A stretch of 64,000 bases of DNA from Numida meleagris. Taxonomy: Eukaryota; Chordata; Aves; Galliformes; Numididae. Under the pieces are notes generated by a model, which made no database searches, was not told the origin of the DNA, and saw nothing but the letters and a program-made list of their open reading frames with translations. The stretch covers positions 22,964,331 to 23,028,330 of the forward strand of contig NC_034415.1 of NCBI RefSeq assembly GCF_002078875.1, given 5' to 3'. The position numbers were made by a program, and so were the translations under genes. Position 1 is the first letter of the stretch. Each line of letters starts with the position of its first letter. Below, in pieces: positions 39,975 through 52,180 of the stretch.

Positions 39975-41045
39975 AAAGATGCAGGGCATTGCTGTTTCAT
40001 CGGGGGCAGGAGGTGCCCTCTGGCAGATGCAGATTCGCAATGGCTCCTTCTGCAGTCATCTACAACAAGGCACATTTATGCAGGGTTACGCACTGCTTCC
40101 CTGGCACGGCAATGGGCTGTGGGCCAGGAGGTGAAATGCCACGGAGCTGTTCTAGCCCAGGGCCTAGCAGACAAACAGCAGGGTGAGAAGGAAGAGTTCA
40201 CAGGAGTTCAGCATACAGTAGTACGGTGGTTTGGTTTGCCCTTCCCTGCAGTATCAAACACTGGGGTTGTGCCTTTGCTTTCAAAGCTCTCAAGAAACCT
40301 CCAGAAACTCTGACAGTGGTTTGGCTGTGGGAGTGCTGAAACTGCTGCTGATCCCTTTGATGGTGACACAACATTATCTCACTGCTTCCTGGCAGAGGAA
40401 CTTTCTCTGTCTGTCCCTTGTGCCATATATCACATGCAGATCACAAAATCTGTGCAGCAGCCCTTGCCGTATATTGTCTCAGCATCCAGCACAGCAGGGT
40501 CCCAGTCATGGACAGGGCTCTCCTCCAGCTGCAGCTACCACAGTTCATCGAGATGTTCCTCCCAGACATCAAAACTAAGCAGTGCAATTGGGAGAGCTCA
40601 GCTTTGAAGCAAGGGCTGAATGCCGCCTCTCAGCACTACCTATAATTGTAACTCCTCATTGTTCTGTCTCCAGGACCCAACTGCAGAACCATCACAAAGA
40701 TAACAGGCCCACTCCCAAACACGTAAATACCTTTTGACTGCAGAGCTTACATGACACTTTGTCAAAAGTTTAGGCTACCAAAAGAAGGCTGTGTGCTCTA
40801 TGAGAAAAGTAATATCCGTTTCAGCTTTCAAACATTTTGACTTTTTTTTAATTAAAAATACATACAACAAAAGCCTTACACTGTTGTCATATACAAAGGA
40901 GATATCAAATGGCATATACAAAACAGATAACAAATGCTAAGGAGGGGAAATCTGTCAGTTACTAATATCAAAAGGTGAACAGAGAAAAAAAAGAGCAGAG
41001 AAGTTTTTCACTGCAGCCTGTCCATAGTAAACAAATCAAGGGCAG

Positions 41046-41073
41046 CCCCCGCCCCTCCTTGCCCCACACGCCC
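41046..41073 (-). other. G-quadruplex motif on the minus strand
   Basis: On the plus strand, C tracts of 5, 4, 4 and 3 are separated by 1-, 6- and 5-base loops, so the minus strand has four G tracts. An A/C-rich low-complexity stretch follows at 41126-41176. Confidence 0.6.
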
Positions 41074-41125
41074 ATCACACACACCAGCAGCCCAGCTACC
41101 AGAAATAGGAACACACTGGAACTTT

Positions 41126-41176
41126 AAAAACAGACAAACAACAAAACAAAACCAAAGCAAAACAAAAACAACAACA
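41126..41176. repeat. A/C-rich low-complexity stretch
   Basis: Irregular AAAC/AACAA units with almost no T or G over about 50 bp. Confidence 0.7.
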
Positions 41177-42304
41177 CTACTGCACTGGCCTCTTCCTTCA
41201 CTGGGCAGGGTTATTCACAGAGTTTTCTGCTGGAGCAGATTATTCACACAGCAGTCACAGACCTCAACCAAAGGACACACATACACAAAGCCAGCCCTGT
41301 TTCGCCAGCCCTGAACTGCCTTTGAAAAGTTGTGCGCCTTGGGTCTGCAGGCACTACTTTCTTCATGCATTAATCCTGCAGCTAAAACAAGTTACCCCAT
41401 GTGTGGCACAGCTCATTCTCAGCAGCTCTGGTCTTATACCCTCCACCTGCCTCCCAACATGGTCCTTTCTCAAGTCCTCTACAGCAGTCCAGATTCATCC
41501 TTCGGTTGCTCAATATAGTGTCAAATATAACAATAAAGTTGAAACAAACTCAAACTAGAAGCATGAACTACTGCATTCAAGGTCCTGATATCTGGTGTTT
41601 ACAGAACACTATTCAGTTTGTGAATAGGATATTATTTAACAATTAAAAATGGTTGCCTAAGAAATGGCAGTAACCACAAGCAGCAAAATGAAATATAGAA
41701 GCTTACAGCCTTGTGAATGATAATTGAACTTGTTAAGAAGAACTTCTATTTGTCTCTTCCGTTACCCCCAACAAAATTGAATTCTGCACTATGTATTTAT
41801 CGTTCACAGACACCCGCAGATTCATTTAGCAACACCACAGCCATGTGGCTCCAGGAAGGAAAACTCGATGTCCTTTGATGCTTTGCACTCCAGGACCCCA
41901 CCATGATGTTGCAGGGAGGTTCCTCTCATCTGTAATGCCAATCCCTGCCCACCATACAGGCACCACCCTCCACCCAGCCATTTGCTGCAGCCAAACCTGC
42001 CCCCGTTGGGTTTGCTGATGGCTGTCTCTCCAGAGAGCGACGTGTTAACGGTGTGTCCTTTTTAGTATGTTAGCTCCCACTCACAGCAAAACAGCTGTGT
42101 AACTTTGGCTTGAATCCAGAATTAACATAAGTTTTTTTTTAACCTCTTGATATAAAGGCATTTTATGTGGCTCCCTGGTACAACTCCATGAATAAAAGCC
42201 TGCTATTAAAATGAGCCACCGCACGCAAACCACTGACCTCATGGGACTGCATATCTTGAGGTGCTCCACCGTAGCCTGGTCCTGCATGACATCTAAATAG
42301 TAGT

Positions 42305-42440
42305 GTAATAGAATGATTAGGAAGGACCCACAAAGTTCACGGAGTCCAACTCCTGGCTCCATGCAGGACCATCCAAAATCCAAACCCTACATCTGAGAGC
42401 ACTGTCCAAACACTCCTTGAACTCCATCAGCTCAGGGCTG
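42305..42440 (-). mobile_element. CR1 LINE 3' fragment of an older subfamily
   Basis: The plus strand reads 'ATAGAATGATTAGGAAGGAC', then 'GGAGTCCAACTCCTGGCTCC', 'CATCTGAGAGCACTGTCCAA' and 'ACTCCTTGAACTCCATCAGC'. This is the distinct CR1 type in which 'CTCCTTGAACTC' replaces the 'GTCCCTCAGTGCC' block of the other copies. Confidence 0.85.
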
Positions 42441-44236
42441 CAGGTATTGTTTGCCTTCCACCCTGGCTCATGGTATTGCAGCAACTCCTAAAACCATGAT
42501 GCAAACCGGAAGAGCAGCGCACCCTGCCTGCAGCAGGGCTACGAGCCCAGTCATTGCAAGGCTCAGCAATGGCTGCTGAGCAGAAGCAGAAGGTACAACA
42601 GTTGACTACCAACCCTGCTTCCCTTGAAGAACAAGGACATCTCTACTTAAGAAGTTAAATGAGGACTTGGATACATATTTGCAAATGTTGACTTACATAA
42701 TGTGTCAAGCAAACGGACATAGCATCTGAAGGATATATTTGTGCCCTGCCACTTGCAGAGAGGTTATTAGTGAGTATTTGGCAATGTGGTGTAGGATGCT
42801 CACCCTTAATGGCAGGGTCACACAAAGTAGGAGCAGTTATTTGCTTGCATGAGCAACTGCGTCAGTGAGTGGCTATTCAGAGTAAAGCAACCCCGCCTGC
42901 ACTCCCCTCTGCATTCCCCACTGCAGCCAACAGCAAACAAAGTCTGATCAACTACCTCCATTTGCGCCTGCATGCTTGAGAGGCCTGCAGATATTAGCAT
43001 TGATTCAGTTATTGCAAGAGCTACACCGATAACCACGTAACCAAGTTTCAGCCGGCCTTCATTTTTCCTCATTCAGAGAGGAGCAGATGAGAAATCACCC
43101 ATTTAGTTTTGGCTCCGGTACAAGGCAGCACACTGCAAGGCAGCGACCATCCACTCCATCAGCACAAGCAGAGCACTCACAGCACCCAGGTCCTGGTCCA
43201 GCACTGGGGTTGCTAAGCAATATGGAAATACAAATAATAAACGAATAACAGCCACCTGCAAAAGATTACATGCTGAATTGTACCTTACCATGAAAGCTTG
43301 TGTTTCAGACTTCATCTCATTTGGATTCAAATTTGCTGAAATTAAATTTTAAAAGATGGCATGATTATTGTACAGAATGTTTTGAGATATGTAAACACTT
43401 TCTCTTCTATTACTGTGAATCACTTCAGAATTTTTTTTTTCTTTAAGGCATTTAAAGCATGCAGCTCTGTGGAATACAATGGCTGCTTTGCTTATTACAG
43501 CACAGACTTGAAACCATTTAAATATATTTTTCTGTCAGCGTGTATTTGCAATTCCCATCTTTATTTAAAAGGTGACTGTTATTCCGTGTACAAATGTGTT
43601 GTTAGCATGATTGATGTCAAAACTGTGTTTGCACTCCACATCAGAGAAGATTAGAAGCTGTTCCTAAGAAATCCTCTTCACAATGCACAGCAATGTAAAC
43701 ACACCATACTAGGAAATCTCCCAAAGGGAACTTCCCCCCAAAGCCACCTCAGATTTGGTGCATCTGCTCTGAGCTCAAGCAACTCAGTCAGGGCCACAAG
43801 TCCCTTAAAAATAGAGAATCCCTTTCTCTGCTGTTTGGGTCTGGAACTTACCAAGAAAACTTCCTCTTTAACGGGCATAAAGAGCAGCTCCACGTTGCAT
43901 CCATGCTGAGGGCTGGCCTCCAGGCCGTGGCCAAGAACAAGCAACACATGAAAGATGAGGGTATGCAACAAGGCCTTCAGACTGCAGTGTTAGGCACAGA
44001 TTGTGTGTTTGGAATTGGAATCATGTGGCTTTAATTAGATTTTTGTTGCCCTAGCACCTGTGGATAAGCACCAGAAAGTAGAGGCCCAGGCAGGAAGGAA
44101 ATGGACAGGCCCAAAACTGGCAGCATGACATGGGCTCCTAGCCCTATGAAAGCCAGGTGGAAACCAGAGCAGCCACCTCGGTTGCAAATTACTACAACTT
44201 TGCGAAACAACACGTTGTCTGGATAAAATAGGAAAT

Positions 44237-44411
44237 TCATAGAATTGTTAAGCTGAGAAAAGACCCCTAAGATCATCAGTTCAACCCCATCCCACACCAA
44301 CACACCCAATGACCACGTCCCTCAGTGCCACATCCCCACAGTTCAGAAACACCTCCAGGGACGGTGACCCCACCACCTCCCTGGGCTGTGCCAGTGCATC
44401 GCTACTCTTCA
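44237..44411 (-). mobile_element. CR1 LINE 3'-end fragment
   Basis: 'TCATAGAATTGTTAAGCTGA' is followed by 'CCACGTCCCTCAGTGCCAC', 'ACACCTCCAGGGACGGTGAC' and 'CACCTCCCTGGGCTGTGCCA'. A few bases of the usual GGGCAGCCTGTG are missing. A C16 tract lies about 65 bp beyond it. Confidence 0.9.
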
Positions 44412-44477
44412 AAACTCATTTGGGGTCACTGCAGTCTCAAATACAACCAGGGGAACTGGGATTCTTCATATACTTTT

Positions 44478-44493
44478 CCCCCCCCCCCCCCCC
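44478..44493. repeat. C16 homopolymer
   Basis: Sixteen consecutive C residues (G16 on the minus strand) follow a short T run and lie just beyond a CR1 copy. Long poly-C/G tracts are much rarer than poly-A/T in vertebrate DNA. Confidence 0.9.
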
Positions 44494-45753
44494 ATAGGGT
44501 GCCAATTGCAACTCACTCTGACCAAGAGCACCCATCCCACCCCCAGCAGCACGCCAGCTCCTGTTCTCATCGTCTCTCAGGAGCTGCAGTAACCCTCCAT
44601 GCACGCAGCATCACAGCAAACCCTGAAGCAGCTTGACTTTTCTCAGCTTGCAGAGAAGAGGTTTAAGCTTACATTTACTGTAGACCAAAAGCCCTCATAC
44701 ACAAACAGTTGCACAAAGCTATAATTTGTAAGCCGCAGTAATTTAATTGCAAATTTCAACCTTCAACACCAGAAGATTATCTTGTGTAGGGATAAACACT
44801 GTACTCAACCTTTCTGCACCAGTGGGTAGTCTTACCAGGTACCCAAAATAAACATGAAAGGTAATTTGCGTAATTTATTCTTTTTTTGGAGGTGATGAAC
44901 TTTGCAGTTGGTGTGCATTCTCCTCCTGTAGGTCTGGCTCAGAGTCAGGAGGTTGGCTTTATGGGATGGACTGGTAAAGCTCTGTGCAAACCTTGAAGTG
45001 GCAACTTCTGTGGAAGCAAATATGTTTTGTATCCCTGAGAAATGAAGCACATCAAGGTGGTGCTGATGCAGCAGAATAAATGATGCTAATCCAAACTACA
45101 AGGGAGGTGCCACATTGCACAGCCAGATGCAAAGCTCAGTATTTATTTTTTCATGGATGCACTCTCTGTAGCTGGGCTCCTTGGGAGATCTCACTCTGCA
45201 TTATTACTTCACCTCGCAATCACCCCACACTTTGAGATTAATCTCCACAATAAACACCACACTGACAAACAGAATTGGGAGCATAAGGGAGAAAAGTGGA
45301 TGCTTGGTTTTTTTTTTTTCCCCCCATATATCACATTCGCAGCTCAAGAGTTGGTAAGTTCCAAGTGAATCTTGCCTAAAGTCCTCAAGATAAGTACTAC
45401 TGAAACAGTAAATACAGACAAATGTGGCATTAGGTGCAATCAGCTTGCCTGACCTATTAATGTGAAGTACATATGTAAGTAAAAACAATGGTGAAGCTTA
45501 ACCCAGTATTACAACAGTACCTAATACCTTAAATACATGGCACCCCATGAGGGCATACCCATCAAAGTATCAGTGGCTACAGTACCCAGGCTTCAGTTTG
45601 CAAAGCTGCCCAAGAGAGGATATGAAGCACAGTTCCCATTAAACTAATCTTCCAGATGGCTTTCCAGATCTCAGCCTCAAGTTTGCACTGATATATACCA
45701 TGTTTTTTAAAAGCCTTTGAATAATCTCCTGCTAAAAGGCATACAGTGTTATT

Positions 45754-45938
45754 TGAGTTTTAGAGCAAGGGACCCAGGATTACGTCTTCAGCGCTAATTT
45801 CTGACATAAGGTGTGACACTGAGCAAGAAAGTCCCTGTTTCTGAACAACCTCACTCATTTATTGCTCAGAATAATACCTGACCCACTGGGAAAGACTGAG
45901 GATCCAACAAATGTTTACAAACGGTTTTAGAACAGATA
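45754..45938 (+). mobile_element. MIR-type CORE-SINE relic
   Basis: The order of blocks follows the MIR consensus as I know it: 'GACCCAGGATTACG', 'TTCTGACATAAGGTGTGACA', 'CTGAGCAAGAAAGTCCCT', 'CAGAATAATACCTGACCCAC' and 'GGATCCAACAAATG'. These correspond to the unique, CORE and L2-like tail parts. Divergence is high, as expected of an element that predates the bird lineage. This is the clearest of the MIR-like copies here. Confidence 0.65.
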
Positions 45939-47149
45939 AAAATCTACATAAAAAATGTTTATATCAAAACTGCCTCTGCTTTTAAGAATACACCCTTGGC
46001 ATGAGGGAGAGGGAGCATGCTAGAAACATCTACTAATGGCACCATGCTGGAGGCTAACATCACTATGATGCAGGAACAGAGGAATATCAGATGGGAAGAA
46101 ACCATGACTTTCAAGAATGGAGTAACGGAGTGGAGATTAAGTGTGACAATCTAAATACAAGTTCCTACAGACTGATAGAAAGTCTGTTATACAGCATGAA
46201 CCCTGAAGAAAGATAAGAACCTCAGCAAAGTCATTGATTACTGCTAAATTATGAGTCCTCAGCATGACAAAGCCATGAAAAGAGCAGAAGATATTTCTAG
46301 AGAAAGGTATCTCAAGAGATAGTGTCAATGCATAAGGTACTGTTACCAGTCCAGATAAGACTCAGCACAGAGCACCACTGATCAAGTAAGATCTGACAAG
46401 TACAGAAGAAGCTGAGATAAGCAGGTGAATCAGTGAGCATATCTTCCAAGTGAAATGTAAAAAGCAGTTCAGTCTGAGAAAGGTAAAGTATATATGAGCT
46501 GTCATCTCTCCAGAGACAAAAAGAATTAATACACAAAATCTCACTTTAAGACTAGACAACCACATTTCCTCATGAACAAACTGAAACTGGAAGGGAGGGG
46601 TAAAAATCAAGTCCTGAAGAATGATGTTCTAGGCTGATCTACCATTAAATGTAGAAAGAGCAACACAGGGATTAATGGAGCTATGTAATACTGGGGCTTT
46701 GACCATATGGGACAGGTCACTTGAATCTTGTGTGACAAAATCTAACAACAGGTCTGTACACATACCATACTAAAGAACTACTAGCTCCAAATTCAATAAA
46801 GCCTTGGCATCTGACAGCTCTCTAGGCTTTGGGATAACCTACTTTAATGCAGCCAGACAGTTTCACTGTAAGAAGTTATGGTGGAACAGACATTCTTGGA
46901 AAGAAGCACTTGCTGTACTTCCCAGTGCCAAAATGAACAAGTTGATCTTATATTTTAGAAATGTTTCCTTTCCATAGCAGACTGTAATGTTTACATTAAT
47001 TCACCCTAAACGTCATCATCTTATTCCTCCATTAGGCTAACCCTTCCAAATTAAATTGAATAATCTGATACAGTAATACACTTGTCTTTGATTTGACCTG
47101 AAGCAATGCAATCCAGGCTACAGCTGGAATCATTACTTCACTATTTATT

Positions 47150-47162
47150 CTCTCTCTCTCTC
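47150..47162. repeat. (CT)n run
   Basis: A short uninterrupted TC dinucleotide run of about 13 bases. Confidence 0.7.
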
Positions 47163-48064
47163 AAGGGAAAAATAAATATATATTATGATGTATGGATTTC
47201 TGATTTGATAAAGTACTTTTACTCTAAACAAATACATCCTTCTCTGGATTTCAGCGTAGCAGCACATCCAGTGTCCAAAACACTCGAGACAGCGCTCACA
47301 TTTTCTATCATTATCTTTTCTACAGGCAGAATACCTCCAGATGAATTTAAGGACACAAGAAAGAGATTGGCACATGCTTACAGCCTTGGGAGACAGCTAA
47401 GGAATTAACAACAACAACAGGACTTTCTGTCCTGAGCTCAAACTCCACTAACCAGTGCAAAGGGATTCATGGTTCTGCAAGGATGTAGGTCATGCCAGAG
47501 GGGACAGACTGAGTCCTGCAGGAGCCTGGAGGCAATTAAAAGCAGTGATGCAGCTGAACATGACTTCCCTCAAGATAGGAAATTGCAGACAAGAACCATC
47601 TATTCATCTTCCATGTGTCTGACAAGAATAGGGTTATAAAGCCTTTCAGATGTAATGAGTTACTAGAGAAACTCTGAAAAGATGTCACTGGTTACTGAAA
47701 TACTGCTCAAGTATTTAACAGAGAGAAAACCCTGCAATAACAGATATGTATTCCTCTAATTGTGCTTTTCAGACTGTATCAGATTCTTTCAGTAATTCCA
47801 ACCGGGCCCCCTGGCAGAACAGATAACTCTCACATGCAGAGCATAGGCAATGCTGGCCAACAGGACAACCTTCTGCTAAAGCAGCCCCACTAGTCTGAAG
47901 TTTGTTTCTCAGACCACATGAGTCTGTTAGCCAGCAACAGAAGGTCCCCAGCTTTTGCAGAACTGCCTGAATAGCCAAGATGCACAAAATGTATGGGAAA
48001 ATTCTGAAATTCTGATATTCAGAAGAGAAGTTTTATCACTAAGCTTCTACTTAGTTAAAACCTA

Positions 48065-48110
48065 CACAGCCCTTCCCAGCTCACATGGGAAGGGGCTGTG
48101 CTTCAGCCCC
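48065..48110. other. Compact inverted repeat with two alternative hairpins
   Basis: 48065-48078 pairs with 48086-48100 over 14 bp with one bulged G and a 7-nt loop. The right arm (48092-48098, GGGGCTG) can instead pair with 48104-48110 (CAGCCCC) across a 5-nt loop. The two foldings exclude each other. Confidence 0.65.
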
Positions 48111-48542
48111 CCCAGAAAAAGCCAACTTCAGGCAGCACATTACTTGTTCTTCTTGAGCTCATCAGAGGAAGGTCAGCATTTGAACTGGACTGGCTCCATG
48201 ATGCTGTCCTGTCCACACCTTGTGAATGGAACCTGGATGAACCCGCGTGAGCTTGGAATCGGCAGTGACATTCATTTCAAAATCCATGGGAAATACACAG
48301 ATATCAATAGACATTTAAAAGAGAAACAATTTCTTTTCCAAAGGTGCAAAACAAAGTTTCTGATGCCTTTTCAAATAGAAAAAAAGCTAATAACACCATG
48401 TCATAACATTTAGAAATTACCAGGTTAATTAACAGAGAATCTTTAGAGATGATGAAGGAAACTTAGAAGAACCTTGTCTGACAATATTCAAAATTCTCAA
48501 AGGAAGGAAAAGGCTTCTTTAAAAAGGATTAATTACAAGTTG

Positions 48543-48557
48543 TTTTTTTTTTTTTTT
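48543..48557. repeat. T15 tract
   Basis: A homopolymer run in AT-rich sequence; no element body adjoins it. Confidence 0.8.
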
Positions 48558-49105
48558 GCTTTACCTTGATATACTTTGTTTACATATTTAATTGTGTTTT
48601 GACCTTCAGAATTCCAGCAAAGAACAATTTTTATGAAACCATCTCAGTGGAGGAACTTAGCAGTTCCTCATCTTGTCTCTGAGGTTAACTGAGAATATTA
48701 ATTATTTAACAGACATAATCAAACAAAACACATGTAAGTCTTACCTAAAGCAACCTTCAATTTGTCAAAGTAGGCACAGCAACGACTGAGGCACAGCAAG
48801 CCCTTCTCCTGGCAGGTCCAATTTCTTTATGCAATTTTGGTCAAAGGCTCCAGAATGAAATGATTCCAATAAGTGATTGTGTCTCTCCCTAAGGAAATCC
48901 TCCTTTCCTTCCGAGCATATATAACAGCATAACGATAAGGACTCCTCACCTTTCTTTGGCAGTTCGTATGTATCACAAAACAAGAAGTCTCTAACCATCT
49001 CTCTTGAAGACAACATGAAATTAAATGATGCTAAGATGACTGCAACCTGCCTTCTAGTTTTATCATTTTATCTTGATTGTATTAGACACTGCTCACCTGT
49101 TGCTC

Positions 49106-49123
49106 TTTTTTTTTTTTTTTTTT
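49106..49123. repeat. T18 tract
   Basis: An eighteen-T run followed by AACCCAG; no adjacent element recognised. Confidence 0.85.
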
Positions 49124-51759
49124 AACCCAGTCCCAACTTGTCATCCCCTGCCCAGCTCAGCAGAGCACTCTGCTCTAACTACACGAATAAACAGTTGGGC
49201 AAACAGGAACAATGGGCTCTGTCTTGTTGGCACACACACAGGACTGAGTCAAAGAGAAAAGCATATTAGAGATAAACACAACACTGTCATGACAGAGCTA
49301 TACTGTTAAAAAAATGAAAGAGAATTACACTGTAGCATCAGTCGATCAGGAACCAATTAAATCTCTTTTTTTCCCCCCCCTTCTACAGAGGCAAATTACA
49401 TTTGCCCCACAAAATTAAATTACAACTGGCTTATATGACATCCTAATCCAAAGTGACGTGTCCTAAAGCATGAGATTGTACACGTTAATTAAACCAGATA
49501 CAGTATTCAAGAGAACGTCAACAACTCTTGTGTAGGTAGTGCTTCCATGAAACTAAAATGAATTTGGGTAGGCATAGAGGACATTCATTACAAAAATGAG
49601 CTGCCACTTAGGAAGCGTGCAGCAGTGGAAGACTGAAGAAACTCAGTCTATTGAGAAGTGCAGGAGGTGGAATAATACTGAGTCAAAAGAATATTAAGAA
49701 AGACAAATTAAGAACAATTAAATTAAGCCAGAAAAACACACACAGAAAGAAGGCAGAAGTTGAATAGTGAGGTGGCTACCTGCTGGCTGGAATAAACTAC
49801 AAGTAGAAAAGATGGATTTAACGTTTGGATGCATTTTCAAGGCTGCTTCTCACTCTAAGCAGCATGCTGCAGCCCAGCAAATGCTTCTCTCCGAAGAGAA
49901 AGAGTGAAGCCTTCTGGTGGGGACCTCGCTGTTCCATCCAGTGACCCACCAAGCAGCCACACCACAACCCACAGCGCTTCCACCCAGCACATAACTTGAT
50001 AGCTGAGACCAACATTCTCAACAACACTACTTTAGATCGCAGGATCCTGAAATAGCTCTTCCTTTCTGAGATCAACAGGTGGCTGCTTTTTGTACAGTAA
50101 ATGGAAAAGGGAAGTCCCATAAGGCAACTTAATGTTATAAATCAGTATAATCTGCCAATGTGCATAATGCTTTCCATTGCTCACAGTATGGAAATGACAA
50201 TCCAAGCTTGAGCACTGCAGTTAGATGGGAAACTTACAGGCCACTGTGTCTATGAAAAAAGCAGGGAAACCTCTGTTTTGAGGAACAATTTCAGATACTG
50301 CTGTAGGTTCTCACTTACAGGAAATTCCATCCCACCACTTTAAGGCCTCCATATAAGAGTAAAGTTTTCTTCGCTACAAGCTCTGCTTCAGCACAAGAAG
50401 AAAATGCTGCTACATTTAGTCCCTGAACTGCAAAGCATGCCTTACAGCAACAGGAAGAGCACCAGATCTCCCAAGAAAAGTCTCTAGCTCTGTGTCACTT
50501 ATCTCCAAAAACAGCAAGTGGGTATTTCACTTCAGAACCCCGCAGAGAACTCATGAACCATGGATTGTGAGGTGCTTCTGACCCCTTCCATTTAAGATAA
50601 GCACTTCAGACCATCTCCCACTTGCAGAAGTAACAGAAGAGGAAAAGGAAGACCAGAAAAACAGATAGGACTGACCAACATCAGAAAACTATTAATTTGT
50701 GGATTTAAATGGTGTAATGCTGTAACACGATGGAAAGCACAGCAATGACAGCAGAGCAGCAAAGTCATAGGCTGCAGCAAGTGAGGACTTGCTCAAATAC
50801 AACAGCCATGAGCACAGAAACAACAAAAAGAATCTGCTTACCTTCAGAAGACCTCAAGTAGGCAGGGACCTCCAATGAGATACCCTCGCCTCTGCTGCCA
50901 ACCCTTAAATGAAGGCTGGGACCTCATCAGGTGCCTAATTGCATGCACCTGAGCTCCCCTGGGTTGGCCCTGCCTTCCCACCAGGTGCTCAATCACTGTT
51001 ACAAGCTATGACTTAGCATTCCCACTACACATGGCATAGTTATAGAGAGTAATGGCATAATATATCTGTACACATACAGCTGTGTAACTGCATGAGACAG
51101 AGGTCCTGGCTGCAGAAGAAAATGCTGATTACTTGTTAAAGGTTAAATTCCTGGCATGCAAGAGTGATTGGACTTTTATAATTAATAAAACTTCTCACTG
51201 ATTGAAACCTTAAATGCTAGTCAATCTGCTTGAGATTTTGCTCTTTGGCTGTTGACTTCATCTAAACCGCATGCATTAATTCTCTGTGGGAAGGTGAAAA
51301 GCACAACCTCCTGCTAGGTGTCCTGTTCCACCAGCCATGGGTCCCCTTCAAAATTTGGGTGCTGCTAGGGGGATCCCTGTTTCATTTTAAATTCAGGAAA
51401 ACCACTGAGTGGAATTCATACATATTTACCAATGCTGTGACAAACAATCTTCCCTATGTACCTACAGAACAGCCATCCCTTTAATTGTCCGACCTCACTC
51501 CAGCAAGGAGGGCAACTCCTTGCACTGTGCTCCAAAGCAGAGGAGAGGCTACAGCCTTCACCTCTGCTTAGTCCGATTCCTACATCCTGGATTGCTTATT
51601 CCTGTCAGAATATACAGTGAAATGCAGAACTCACATGAGTATACTTTGGTCCTGGGAGAATGAAAGCATCCTTGCAATGACAAAGAAACCAGCAAGCACC
51701 AAAGTGTACTGACAAACAGACAAGAAAAATGTGAAATCCCACCATCAGGAGTTTTGGTG

Positions 51760-51776
51760 TTTTTTTTTTTTTTTTT
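51760..51776. repeat. T17 tract
   Basis: A seventeen-T homopolymer; no adjacent element recognised. Confidence 0.8.
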
Positions 51777-51955
51777 ATGATAACTATAAAGGATATGCAG
51801 GCCCCAGCAAGCATAGTCTCTTATCTTATATTTCACAGAACTTTTTGCAATTGTGCTACAATGAAAGCACCCTTTTGGGTGTTCAGTACATTTTCTGTGA
51901 CTCAGAAATTTCAAATAACTAAAGACAAAAGTTTCACATTAAAGTAGGTAAGCAC

Positions 51956-51983
51956 ACTTCATTAAAAATACTTCATTAAAAAT
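51956..51983. repeat. Two tandem copies of a 14-mer
   Basis: ACTTCATTAAAAAT occurs twice, head to tail and without mismatch. Confidence 0.85.
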
Positions 51984-52088
51984 ACGTGTAAATACTAACA
52001 AGGACTTTAGTTCCCTTTAGGTTTTATTATCAATAAATAAAGTTGCTATTCTGCAAAACTGGGAGGAAATTACTTCCTTAGCAGAAAG

Positions 52089-52180
52089 AATCACGGAGTC
52101 ATAGAATTGCTCAGGTTGGAAAAGACCTTCAAGATCACCGAGTCCAACCGCAACCTGACCATACTACCCTAACAACCCAA
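52089..52180 (-). mobile_element. CR1 LINE 3'-end fragment
   Basis: 'GTCATAGAATTGCTCAGGTT' and 'GGAAAAGACCTTCAAGATCA' are followed by 'CGAGTCCAACCGCAACCTGA', the complement of a CR1 3' end. Only about 90 bp is recognisable before it decays. Confidence 0.85.

Larger units (their letters stand above)
37991..52088. other. Non-coding stretch with CR1/MIR relics
   Basis: Between the listed repeats this is unique sequence without a recognised exon. It contains the 54-bp tandem duplication, the minus-strand G4 motif, C16, the 48.1-kb inverted repeat and a CAGGTG/CACCTG cluster at 50929-50987. Confidence 0.6.

Noticed and set aside
47955..48413. 152-codon plus-strand frame
   Set aside because: No family resemblance. 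It contains the inverted repeat at 48.1 kb and a poly-C run, typical of non-coding DNA.
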